A stretch of 64,000 nt of DNA from Sulfopaludibacter sp035606355. Lineage in GTDB: Bacteria; Acidobacteriota; Terriglobia; Bryobacterales; Bryobacteraceae. Made by a program: the position numbers and the translations under genes. Under the pieces are notes generated by a model. It made no database searches, was not told the DNA's origin, and saw only the letters and a program-made list of their open reading frames with translations. This document shows, piece by piece, positions 10,571 to 18,776 of this stretch (positions within the stretch are counted from its first letter, which is position 1; every line of letters starts with the position of its first letter). Where the stretch lies: positions 66,203 to 130,202 of the forward strand of contig DATNFO010000054.1 of assembly GCA_035606355.1 (NCBI GenBank), given 5' to 3'.

Positions 10571-11910
10571 CGCCTCAATATCTCGAGGACGCTTCGGGTT
10601 TCAAGGGGCACGCCGACAAAGTGTGGACACCGGCGACCGAAGTGGAGGTCGCGGAAGTTTTGCGTGCGGCTTCGGGGTTGGGGATCGCGGTCACAGTGGC
10701 GGGCGCGGGCACCGGAGTGACCGGAGCGCGCGTGCCGTTCGGCGGATGGGTGCTCTCGCTGGAGCGGTTCACGCGCCTGGATGTGCAGTCGGGATACGCG
10801 GACGCCGGCGCGGGTGTGCTCTTGCGCGATCTGCACGCCGCGGCGGCGCGCACCGGTCAACTTTATCCGCCCGATCCGACCGAGACTTCGGCGAGCGTCG
10901 GTGGCACAATCGCGACGAACGCCAGCGGATCGCGCAGCTTCAAATATGGCGCCACGCGGCGATGGGTGGAGCGGCTTCGCGCCGTCATGGCGGACGGCAC
11001 GGTTCGGGAGTTTTCGCGCGGCGAGCCCATCGATTTCGCGGTGCAACCCGTGCCGCTGCCCGACGTCCGCAAGAACACGGCAGGCTATCCGCTGCGCGAG
11101 CACATGGACTGGGTGGACCTTCTCGTGGGTAGCGAAGGCACGCTCGCGGTGGTTACGGAAGCGCGCGTGCGCCTGATTCCAGCGCCGGCGGCCGCGCTTT
11201 CCGGAGTCATCTTTTTCGCCGGCGATGCGGCAGCTTTGGATGCGGTGGATGCGTGGCGCGGGCTCGGCCTCACCATGCTGGAGTACATGGATAAACCATC
11301 GCTCGACCTGCTGCGCGCGCGTTTCCCGGAGATTCCGCAAGCCGCCGGTGCGGCGCTGATGCTGGAGCAGTCGCTCGAAAGTGAAGAGGATCCGGCGGTG
11401 GACAGTTGGATCGAGCGCATCGAGACGGCGGGCGCACTGGAAGATTCGTGGTTCACGCTGTCCGCTGCCGATCGCGAGCGCTTCCGGCGCTTCCGTCATG
11501 CGCTGCCGGAACTGGTCAACGATACGGTCCGGCGATCCGGCGCGATGAAGATGAACACAGATTACGCCGTGCCGATCGGCAAGAATCGGGCGATGCTCGG
11601 CTTCTATCGGGATCGTCTGGAAAGCGAATATCCCGGCCGATACGTGATCTTCGGCCATATCGGAGATGCGCACGTGCACGTCAACCTGTTCTCCGATCCG
11701 GCCGATCCGGACCGTGCTGCGCGATTGCTCAAGGAACTGGCGCGTGCGGCCGTGGAGATGGGCGGAACGGTGTCGGCGGAACACGGGCTGGGCAAGAGGA
11801 AATCGCATTTGCTGAAGCTGCAGTATCAACCGGAGCAGATCGAGGCGATGAGGGCTGTCAAGCGGCGGCTGGATCCAGCCGGGATTCTCGGGCCGGGCAC
11901 ACTGTTATAA
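10468..11910 (+). CDS. FAD-linked oxidase, glycolate oxidase GlcD / D-lactate dehydrogenase type
   Basis: Members oxidise 2-hydroxy acids with FAD. The N-terminal FAD_binding_4 domain shows EDASGFKGHAD, the dinucleotide-binding VAGAGTGVTGARVPFGG and PTETSASVGGTIATNASGS. The C-terminal FAD-oxidase domain shows FGHIGDAHVHVNLF, SAEHGLGKRK and the terminal LDPAGILGPGTLL. Both domains are intact. The start is odd. The conserved N terminus begins right after the RNase J stop, but no ATG, GTG or TTG is in frame there. Upstream the first option is TTG 10468, 103 nt inside RNase J; the next is GTG 10621, which would cut off conserved residues. The listed start is therefore the TTG and is uncertain. 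Confidence 0.88.
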   Translation: MGRDEGENPRGLEAVHREGDAAAAPDHAGDSGGVAPQYLEDASGFKGHADKVWTPATEVEVAEVLRAASGLGIAVTVAGAGTGVTGARVPFGGWVLSLERFTRLDVQSGYADAGAGVLLRDLHAAAARTGQLYPPDPTETSASVGGTIATNASGSRSFKYGATRRWVERLRAVMADGTVREFSRGEPIDFAVQPVPLPDVRKNTAGYPLREHMDWVDLLVGSEGTLAVVTEARVRLIPAPAAALSGVIFFAGDAAALDAVDAWRGLGLTMLEYMDKPSLDLLRARFPEIPQAAGAALMLEQSLESEEDPAVDSWIERIETAGALEDSWFTLSAADRERFRRFRHALPELVNDTVRRSGAMKMNTDYAVPIGKNRAMLGFYRDRLESEYPGRYVIFGHIGDAHVHVNLFSDPADPDRAARLLKELARAAVEMGGTVSAEHGLGKRKSHLLKLQYQPEQIEAMRAVKRRLDPAGILGPGTLL

Positions 11911-11959
11911 AGGTCGGCTGTGGGCAGGATTGCCCGCACCACAGGGTTGGGCCATAATA

Positions 11960-14656
11960 GTGTCTCTCGTGCGCGAAGCCATTGGCCATTACCGGATCCT
12001 GGAGAAGTTGGGCTCCGGCGGCATGGGCGAAGTTTGGAAAGCCGAGGATACGCGGCTGAACCGCCTCGTTGCGCTGAAGATCCTGCCCCCCGATAAGACT
12101 CTGGACCCGGACCGGAAGCGCCGTTTCGTGCAGGAGGCCAGGTCAGCTTCCGCGCTCCATCACCCTCACATCATTACCATCTACGATGTCGGCTCCGACG
12201 GCGATCAGGATTACATCGCGATGGAGTACATCGCCGGCTCCACGCTGGAGCACGCGATCGGCGACAAGGGCCTTTCCTTCAAGCAGGCGATTAACTGGGG
12301 CATTCAGATTGCCGATGCGCTGGCGCGTGCCCACGCAAAGGGGATTGTGCATCGCGATGTGAAGCCCGGAAACATCATGGTGGATGAGAGCGGCGTCAAG
12401 GTGCTGGACTTCGGCCTTTCGAAGCTCCTCGAAACTCTCCTGGCCGGCGGCGCGGGCGACACGGTCACGATCCGGCAGGTTGTCCACACCGAGGAAGGAA
12501 AGCTGGTCGGCACCGTCGCGTATATGTCGCCGGAGCAGGCCGAAGGGCGGCCGGTGGACGCCCGCTCCGACATCTTTTCATTCGGAGCCCTGCTCTACGA
12601 AATGGTCACGGGCCGCCGGCCGTTCACCGGAGATTCCAAGCTCTCCATTCTAGCTGCCATCCTGCGTGAGGAGCCCGAGTCCATCAGCTCGGTCTCTTCC
12701 GGAGTGCCGCCGGATTTAGAGCGCATCGTGGCGCGCTGCATGCGCAAAGACCCGGCCCGCCGCTACCAGCATATGGACGATGTGCGAATCGCGCTGGAGG
12801 ATCTCAAAGAGGAGTCGGAATCCGGCGTGCAGCCGGCCCGGCAATTGAAGCGCCGGCCTCTTTGGCCCTGGGTTGCGGCGGCGGCCTTCTTATGTTGCGT
12901 GGCGGCCGTCGTCTGGCTACGTCCGCGCGCCGCGGCGACTTCGAATGCTGACGCCCCATTGAAGCGCCTGACGTTCGATTCCGGGCTCACAAGCGATCCC
13001 GCCCTTTCCCCCGACGGACGGCTCATCGCATACGCATCGGACCGGTCCGGCGCAGGCAGTCTCGATCTATGGGTGCAGCAGGTGGCGGGCGGCGACCCGA
13101 CGCGCATCACTAATGCCCCGGAAGATGAGTACGCGCCCGTGTTCTCGCCGGACGGAACGCGCATCGCATACCGTTCGGAGGCTGCCGGCGGCGGCATTTA
13201 CACCATCTCCGCTCTGGGCGGCCAGCCGAGGCTGCTTGTGGCGGATGGTCGCGGACCGCGGTACTCGCCGGACGGGTCGCAAATTGCATTTTGGAAAGGC
13301 AATCCGACATCGGGCACGCCTTACGCCAAGGGCGGGGCGAGCGTCTGGGTGGTTTCGGCGCAGGGCGGGGAACCTAAGCAGGTTGCAGCGGATCTGCCAG
13401 TTGCCGCAAAGCCGGAATGGACGTCCGATGGACGCCACCTGGTGTTTGTAGGCATGGCTCAGAACGAGCACACCGGGGGGCAAGTGGACGTTTGGGTTGC
13501 GCCTTTGGACGGCGGCAGCAGCGCGAGGACGGGCGTCCGTGAAGCGCTTGTCCAGGCAAAGCTGCGGCTCTTCGGCCGGTATCCCGGGATATTCCGTGGT
13601 TCCTCAGACCGGTATCTTTTCTCGGCCGGTAACCGCGATACGACCAACCTCTGGAGCGTCCGTCTGGCGTCACCCGATTGGAAAGCCGCGGATCTTCACC
13701 GCCTGACCTTCGGCACGCAAACAGAGTTGCATCCTTCGGTGGCCGGCAGCCGTATAGCGTTTGAGGGGGAGACGGATTCGGCCCAGATTTTTAGCGTTGC
13801 GCTCGATGCCAACAGCGGGAAAATCAAGGGGCCGCTCCAACAACTGACTAACGGCAACGACTCCGATATTCCCGAACTGTCGCGGGATGGCAAGAAGCTG
13901 GCGTATGTGAGCAACCGCCCCGGTGAAACCAGGGCAATCGTGCGCGACATCGCTTCGGGACAAGAGTCCGTGGTCGCGGTGGCGGCCGCTGTCCATCACC
14001 CCACCCTTTCACCCGATGGCGCTCAACTGGCTTATCGGATCCTGAAGGGCGGTCAGGGGGAATTCTATGTCGCGCCGTCCGCCGGGGGAACCGCGCAAAA
14101 ACTGTGCGGGGCCGAGTGCGGCATGGCCCTTTCCTGGACCAACGATAGCCGGCAGGTGCTGTTCAAAATGGGCGCCAAGATCGGCCTGCTGGACGTGCCC
14201 GGCGGCCGCCAGGAGCTTTTGCTGGACCACGGTGCCAACCAACTCTGGCAGACGCATTATTCTCCCGATGACCGGTGGATAGCTGTGGTCGTGACACATG
14301 CCAACGACCGTCACAGCATTGAAATAGCGCCCGCGCGGCCGGGCGTTAAGCCAGGACAGTGGATCACCGCCGTACCTGAGGGCGCGGAAAACGATAAGCC
14401 GCGCTGGTCGCCGGATGGCCGCCTGCTCTATTTCACGTCCACGCGCGATGGCTATCGCTGCATCTGGGCCCAGCGGCTGAATGCGGACAAGAAGCCGGTC
14501 GGCGAACCCTTTGGCGTGCTGCACTTTCACAGCACTGTCCGTTCTCTCTCCAATGTGGATCTCTACAATCTGGAAATCTCGATCGCGCAGGACCGGCTGG
14601 TGTTCGTGCTGGGTGAGCGGCGCGGGAACATTTGGACGGTCGCCGCGGGCAATTGA
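11960..14656 (+). CDS. Membrane Ser/Thr protein kinase with PD40 beta-propeller
   Basis: The product is about 898 aa from GTG 11960; an alternative GTG at 11969 would be three codons shorter. A Hanks-type kinase domain (about residues 10-280) has the glycine loop GSGGMGEVW, catalytic Lys in VALKIL, HRDVKPGN (Asp near 133), DFGLSK, and GTVAYMSPEQAEG. One transmembrane helix follows (WPWVAAAAFLCCVAAVVWL, about 303-321). The extracytoplasmic part carries repeated PD40/WD40-like units such as LSPDGRLIAYASDRSG, FSPDGTRIAY, YSPDGSQIAF and WSPDGRLLYFTSTRDG, forming a TolB-like propeller. The layout is a one-protein sensor: propeller outside, kinase inside. Such fusions are expanded in Acidobacteria. 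The substrate is unknown. All catalytic residues are present. Confidence 0.93.
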   Translation: MSLVREAIGHYRILEKLGSGGMGEVWKAEDTRLNRLVALKILPPDKTLDPDRKRRFVQEARSASALHHPHIITIYDVGSDGDQDYIAMEYIAGSTLEHAIGDKGLSFKQAINWGIQIADALARAHAKGIVHRDVKPGNIMVDESGVKVLDFGLSKLLETLLAGGAGDTVTIRQVVHTEEGKLVGTVAYMSPEQAEGRPVDARSDIFSFGALLYEMVTGRRPFTGDSKLSILAAILREEPESISSVSSGVPPDLERIVARCMRKDPARRYQHMDDVRIALEDLKEESESGVQPARQLKRRPLWPWVAAAAFLCCVAAVVWLRPRAAATSNADAPLKRLTFDSGLTSDPALSPDGRLIAYASDRSGAGSLDLWVQQVAGGDPTRITNAPEDEYAPVFSPDGTRIAYRSEAAGGGIYTISALGGQPRLLVADGRGPRYSPDGSQIAFWKGNPTSGTPYAKGGASVWVVSAQGGEPKQVAADLPVAAKPEWTSDGRHLVFVGMAQNEHTGGQVDVWVAPLDGGSSARTGVREALVQAKLRLFGRYPGIFRGSSDRYLFSAGNRDTTNLWSVRLASPDWKAADLHRLTFGTQTELHPSVAGSRIAFEGETDSAQIFSVALDANSGKIKGPLQQLTNGNDSDIPELSRDGKKLAYVSNRPGETRAIVRDIASGQESVVAVAAAVHHPTLSPDGAQLAYRILKGGQGEFYVAPSAGGTAQKLCGAECGMALSWTNDSRQVLFKMGAKIGLLDVPGGRQELLLDHGANQLWQTHYSPDDRWIAVVVTHANDRHSIEIAPARPGVKPGQWITAVPEGAENDKPRWSPDGRLLYFTSTRDGYRCIWAQRLNADKKPVGEPFGVLHFHSTVRSLSNVDLYNLEISIAQDRLVFVLGERRGNIWTVAAGN

Positions 14657-14676
14657 CGGAGGTACCATCTAGAAGA

Positions 14677-15357
14677 GTGCCGACAGCTATGGTCGCGGTT
14701 CGACTCTTGATGGTTCTGGTTTGCGCGGGCGCTCTGGCTGCGGCCGACTTCGGCGGCCGATGGGCTGGCATTGCCACCAGCGCTGACGGGAATGCCGTGC
14801 CGGTTCGCCTGATGCTCAGTCAACTGGGGCAGTCGGTAACGGGGAGCGCCGCGGTCCGCAATGAGGTTGCTTCTGTTGTGCAGGCTACCCGCCGTGACGA
14901 TGAGCTCCGGTTCTCTGCGGCAACAAAATCCGGACAGTCCACCGATTTTGCGCTGATCTTCGCGTCTACGGGAAATCCGCTGAGCTATCCCCAAGTTCGC
15001 CTGGAAGGCGTGGTCACAACGGCGGGCGGGCAATCGAAGGTCGTACTGTACCCGGTCAGCGATAACCCGGTTGGCAGAGTTGTTTATGGCTCGGGACCCA
15101 CGGCCATATACTCCGTAAAACCGCGGTATACGGCGGAGGCGCGCCAGGCAAACGTAGAGGGCACCGTTACCGTAACACTCGAGATTGAGGATACCGGTAT
15201 GATCTCGCCGGACAGCATCCACGTCACGCGCGGGCTCGGTTACGGACTGGATGAAGCAGCAATCGAATGCGTGAAGCAGTGGCGCTTCAGGCCGGCTTTG
15301 ACGAATGGGTACGCCAAGAAATCGGCAGCGTCGATCGGGGTCATGTTCCGGCGGTGA
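14677..15357 (+). CDS. Exported protein with TonB C-terminal domain
   Basis: The product is about 226 aa from GTG 14677, which has GGAGG 14 nt upstream. ATG 14689 is a possible alternative. A hydrophobic signal segment (MVAVRLLMVLVCAGALAAA) opens the protein. The middle is a beta-rich part without a recognised family. The last 90 residues match the TonB C-terminal fold, with PRYTAEARQANVEGTVTVTL and LGYGLDEAAIECVKQWRFRP. Lacking a Pro-rich spacer and a long membrane anchor, it is unlikely to be a classic energy transducer. Acidobacteria have many such stand-alone TonB-domain proteins of unknown role. It lies 20 nt after the kinase gene and may be co-expressed. Confidence 0.8.
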   Translation: MPTAMVAVRLLMVLVCAGALAAADFGGRWAGIATSADGNAVPVRLMLSQLGQSVTGSAAVRNEVASVVQATRRDDELRFSAATKSGQSTDFALIFASTGNPLSYPQVRLEGVVTTAGGQSKVVLYPVSDNPVGRVVYGSGPTAIYSVKPRYTAEARQANVEGTVTVTLEIEDTGMISPDSIHVTRGLGYGLDEAAIECVKQWRFRPALTNGYAKKSAASIGVMFRR

Positions 15358-15387
15358 AGGCGTCGCCCGATTGCTAACTCTCCAGCG

Positions 15388-15403
15388 GGTGACAGGTGTC
15401 ACC
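15388..15403. promoter_or_regulatory. Dyad-symmetric operator candidate
   Basis: GGTGACAGGTGTCACC is a perfect 7-bp inverted repeat with a 2-bp centre, 69 bp before the ABC ATPase start. It is placed where a dimeric regulator, possibly the LuxR-type regulator encoded at the end of the same operon, could bind. Binding is inference. Confidence 0.4.
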
Positions 15404-15471
15404 TTCGCGCTCTGACAATCCCCACTACCTGGATTTTCTCCACGGCCGCACCATGGACCTAGGAGAAACAA

Positions 15472-16200
15472 ATGGCTGTCGCAGAACTGAAATTCGTTAC
15501 TAAGAGCTACGGTCCAGTCCGGGCGCTTCGCGGCGTCGATCTGACCATCGATGCCGGTGAGATTCTCGCGCTGCTCGGACCGAATGGCGCAGGCAAAACC
15601 ACAGCCGTGCGCATCCTGCTGGGCCTTACGGAAGCTACGTCGGGAAGAGCCTCCGTGTTCGGGTATGAACCTTCCAGCATGGATGCGCGCGTGCGCCGCG
15701 GGGCCATGCTGCAGATCGGAAAAGTCCCCGAGACGATAAAGGTCAGGGAACACATCGAACTCTTCTCGGCATACTATCCGAACCCGATGTCCATGGCGCA
15801 GATCGTCGCCGCGGCCGGGCTGCAGGGCATCGAGAACCGGCTGTTCGGGGAACTCTCCGGCGGACAGAAGCAGCGCGTGCTCTTCGCGCTGGCGATTTGC
15901 GGGAACCCGCAGCTCCTCTGCCTGGACGAACCCACGGTCGGCCTGGACGTTGAGGCGCGGCGCGCGCTCTGGCGCAGCATTCGCGCGTTCCAGGCGCGCG
16001 GTGGAAGCGTCCTGCTGACTACGCATTACCTGGATGAGGCCGATGCGCTGGCGAACCGCATCGCGGTGATCGCCGAAGGCCGCATCGTGGCGCAGGGCAC
16101 ACCCGCGGAAATCAAGCGCCGGGGCGACGCGGAAGATCTGGAAGACGCGTTTCTCGCCATTATGAGCGAAACGCAAAACACGTTAGAGGAGGTACTGTAA
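15472..16200 (+). CDS. ABC transporter ATP-binding protein (LnrL/CcmA-like)
   Basis: The 242-aa ATPase of an ABC-2 exporter has Walker A GPNGAGKTT (about residue 40), the signature ELSGGQKQRVLFALA, Walker B LLCLDEPTVGLD and the switch His in LLTTHYLDEADALANR. A good ribosome binding site (AGGAGAAACAA) precedes ATG 15472. Its stop codon TAA overlaps the ATG of the permease by one base, so the two are coupled. With the kinase and regulator downstream the set resembles linearmycin-resistance type modules, in which the transporter exports a membrane-active compound that the kinase senses. The substrate is not deducible. Confidence 0.92.
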   Translation: MAVAELKFVTKSYGPVRALRGVDLTIDAGEILALLGPNGAGKTTAVRILLGLTEATSGRASVFGYEPSSMDARVRRGAMLQIGKVPETIKVREHIELFSAYYPNPMSMAQIVAAAGLQGIENRLFGELSGGQKQRVLFALAICGNPQLLCLDEPTVGLDVEARRALWRSIRAFQARGGSVLLTTHYLDEADALANRIAVIAEGRIVAQGTPAEIKRRGDAEDLEDAFLAIMSETQNTLEEVL

Positions 16201-16958
16201 TGACTCGCATTCTGTTTCTGGAAGCCAAGACGGAGTTTCTCAAATTGCTGCGCATGCGCGCCTATGTGACGTTTACTCTGCTCTTCCCGCTGATGTTCTA
16301 CTGTTTCTTCGGACTGGCGATGAGTACGCAGTCCGCGGGTCACTTCCCGCCGATGTCGCGATATCTTCTGGCGACCTACGGAGCCTTCGCCGTCATGGGC
16401 GTGACGCTGTACGCCTTCGGTGTCGGCGTTGCGGTGGAGCGCGGCCTCGGGTGGCTGCAACTGAAACGCGCGAGCCCTATGCCGGCGGCCGCATATTTCT
16501 TCGCGAAATTCGCCGTGTCGCTCGCGTTCAGCGCGATCGTGGTGGCCGCGCTCTTCGGACTCGGCGCTGGTTTCGGCGGCGTGCGTATGCCCCTGACGCA
16601 GTGGCTCGCGCTATACGTCACGCTCCTGGCGGGCGGCGCTCCGTTCTGCGCCCTGGGGCTGATCATCGGATCTCTGGCGGGGCCAAATTCCGCGAGTCCC
16701 ACGGTCAACCTGATCTACCTTCCCATGTCGATCTGCAGCGGATTGTGGATGCCGCTGCCGTTCCTGCCGCACGCGATGCAGTCGATCGCGCCGCTGCTGC
16801 CTTCGTACCACCTGGCGCAACTGGCGCTCTCTGTGATGAATGCGCCGAGTCAAGGCACGCCATTCGATCATCTACAGGCGCTTGCCGGCTTCACATTCCT
16901 TTTCGCGGGCATTGCCTGGTTTGCGCATGCCCGCGAAAGCGAGAAAATGTACGGATAA
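16200..16958 (+). CDS. ABC-2 type transporter permease
   Basis: The product is 252 aa with six predicted membrane spans, starting near residues 20-40 (YVTFTLLFPLMFYCFFGLAM) and ending near 225-243. It carries the ABC-2 signature region PTVNLIYLPMSICSGLWMPL before a re-entrant proline-rich stretch. It overlaps the ATPase gene by one base and is followed by the sensor kinase after 3 nt. It would pair with the ATPase as a dimeric exporter. Confidence 0.9.
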   Translation: MTRILFLEAKTEFLKLLRMRAYVTFTLLFPLMFYCFFGLAMSTQSAGHFPPMSRYLLATYGAFAVMGVTLYAFGVGVAVERGLGWLQLKRASPMPAAAYFFAKFAVSLAFSAIVVAALFGLGAGFGGVRMPLTQWLALYVTLLAGGAPFCALGLIIGSLAGPNSASPTVNLIYLPMSICSGLWMPLPFLPHAMQSIAPLLPSYHLAQLALSVMNAPSQGTPFDHLQALAGFTFLFAGIAWFAHARESEKMYG

Positions 16959-16961
16959 CCC

Positions 16962-18017
16962 ATGCGCCCTCTTCCGAAAGACGTGGACTGGACTCCGTAC
17001 GCGTACCTGTTCTACTTTCTGTACCCGTTGATGCTGCCGTTCTTCTTTCCCTCGGCGCCATGGGAGAAGGCAGCCGCGGTTGGGGCGACGCTGCTCTCGC
17101 TCCCCATTTACTTCGCCGCCTACTGGCTGTGCGGGCGTCGCGTGTTGTGGTGTATCGGCTGGTTCATGATCATCGGCACGCTGCTGGCAAAGACGAATCC
17201 GGGCGCCAGCGTGTACTTTGTCTACGCAGTCAGCTTTCTCGGCAAGGCGTTTGAGCAGAATACCGCTTTTAAGTGGCTGGCCGGTCTGCTGGCGATGATG
17301 GGAGCCGAAGCGTGGGCGCTCCGATGGAATGCCGGGACGTGGATTCCCTCCATCGTGATCAGCGCGCTCATCGGTTCGGTGGTGATTCAGCAGATGCATC
17401 GCCGCCGTCTGGACCGCGCTTTGATTCGCGCGCAGGGGGAAGTGGAGCATCTGGCGAAGGTCGCCGAGCGCGAGCGCATTGCACGCGATCTGCACGATTT
17501 GCTCGGCCACACTCTCAGCGTCATCGTGCTGAAGAGCGAATTAGCCAGCCGGCTGGCGACAACGGATACGCCGCGTGCCATCGATGAGATTCGCGATGTG
17601 GAGCGCATTTCCCGCGAGGCGCTGCAGGAGGTGCGGGCAGCGGTCCGCGGATACCGGAGCACCGGGATTGCGAGCGAATTCCGCCAGGCTCAGCAGACAC
17701 TCGAAACGGCGGGCATTCAGGTGGACGCGAAGCTGACGGCTCCGCCACTCACGCCGTCGCAGGAAAACGTAGTAGCGCTGGCGCTGCGCGAGGCGGTGAC
17801 GAACGTGGTGCGGCATGCTCACGCTTCTGCCTGCCGGCTCAGTTTGCAGCAGAGCGGTGGATGGTTTGAGTTGGAGGTGGCCGATAACGGCCGCGGCGGG
17901 GCAGCGGAGGAGGGAAGCGGGTTGCGCGGCATGCGCGAACGCGTGGAAGCGCTCGGCGGCGCGATGGAGCGCGACTCGTCCGCAGGCACTTTGCTGCGGA
18001 TTCGGGTGCCGGTATGA
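16962..18017 (+). CDS. Sensor histidine kinase, DesK/LiaS type
   Basis: The product is 351 aa. The N-terminal half is membrane-embedded with about five hydrophobic segments (roughly residues 12-145) and no sizeable external loop, as in intramembrane-sensing kinases. The HisKA_3 box is AERERIARDLHDLLGHTLS with the phospho-acceptor near His178. The HATPase has ALREAVTNVVRHAHAS (N box), VADNGRGG (G1) and GSGLRGMRERVEALGG (G2). It lies 3 nt after the permease and overlaps the regulator gene by 4 nt (ATGA). The kinase probably detects membrane stress or the exporter's substrate and signals to the partner regulator. Confidence 0.92.
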   Translation: MRPLPKDVDWTPYAYLFYFLYPLMLPFFFPSAPWEKAAAVGATLLSLPIYFAAYWLCGRRVLWCIGWFMIIGTLLAKTNPGASVYFVYAVSFLGKAFEQNTAFKWLAGLLAMMGAEAWALRWNAGTWIPSIVISALIGSVVIQQMHRRRLDRALIRAQGEVEHLAKVAERERIARDLHDLLGHTLSVIVLKSELASRLATTDTPRAIDEIRDVERISREALQEVRAAVRGYRSTGIASEFRQAQQTLETAGIQVDAKLTAPPLTPSQENVVALALREAVTNVVRHAHASACRLSLQQSGGWFELEVADNGRGGAAEEGSGLRGMRERVEALGGAMERDSSAGTLLRIRVPV

Positions 18018-18619
18018 ACATACGAGTCGTGATTGCGGAGGATCAGGCGATGGTGCGGGGCGCGCTCGCGGCGCTGCTGGGGACGGAGGGCGATTTCGAA
18101 ATCGTGGCGCAGGCGCGGGATGGCCGCGAAGCGCTGGAGTTCGTGACGTCGATGAAGCCCGACGTGCTGGTGACGGACATCGAGATGCCGCACCTCACGG
18201 GGCTGGAACTCGCGAGCGAGATTCAGCGGCAGAAACTCCCCGTGCGGGTGGTGATCGTGACCACCTTCGCTCGTCCTGGATATCTGCGCCGCGCGTTGGA
18301 TGCGGGAGTGGCCGGGTATCTGTTGAAGGACGCTCCGGCCTCGACGCTCGCGGCCGCAATCCGGCGGATTCGCGGCGGAATTCGTGTCATCGATCCCGAA
18401 CTGGCGGCGGAGGCGTGGACCGATGCCGATCCGTTGACGGAGCGCGAGCGGCAGGTGCTGCGTTACGCGGGAGAAGGAATGGCGTCGGCGGAAATCGCCG
18501 CGACGCTGAATCTGTCGGAGGGCACCGTGCGGAATTACTTATCGGAAGCGATCAACAAGTGCAGCGCCAGCAACCGCACGGAAGCAGCCCGAATCGCAAG
18601 GCAAAAGGGCTGGCTGTAG
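18014..18619 (+). CDS. LuxR/NarL-type response regulator
   Basis: The product is 201 aa. The receiver domain (1-120) has the acidic pair at E9/D10, phospho-acceptor Asp55 (VLVTDIEMPHLTG) and the conserved Lys in YLLKDAPAS. The C-terminal LuxR helix-turn-helix (about 138-200) is LTERERQVLRYAGEG through LNLSEGTVRNYLSEAINK. It begins within the kinase gene (ATGA overlap), so it is the cognate regulator. It probably activates the four-gene operon; the dyad at 15388-15403 is a candidate site. Confidence 0.93.
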   Translation: MNIRVVIAEDQAMVRGALAALLGTEGDFEIVAQARDGREALEFVTSMKPDVLVTDIEMPHLTGLELASEIQRQKLPVRVVIVTTFARPGYLRRALDAGVAGYLLKDAPASTLAAAIRRIRGGIRVIDPELAAEAWTDADPLTERERQVLRYAGEGMASAEIAATLNLSEGTVRNYLSEAINKCSASNRTEAARIARQKGWL

Positions 18620-18635
18620 GCTCCCGGAGAGTACT

Positions 18636-18680
18636 AGTGAGCTTCGCTCGCTGCAACAGGGAAGATTCCTGTTGCCACGT
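18636..18680. repeat. Double-hairpin dispersed repeat, copy 1
   Basis: Two adjacent hairpins occur here: GAGC(TTC)GCTC, then GCAACAGG(GAAGATT)CCTGTTGC. The same arrangement recurs at 34548-34595 with scattered substitutions, some preserving pairing. Both copies sit just downstream of a plus-strand stop codon. There is no T-run, so it is not a standard intrinsic terminator. Confidence 0.6.
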
Positions 18681-18776
18681 ATGTAAACTCTACCGTCAGG
18701 TGCGGCGCTGGCGTGGGGAAGCATACCCTGGCAGCATCCGTGCATGTGCAAACGTCCGAGGAGAGTTACAGCTTAT

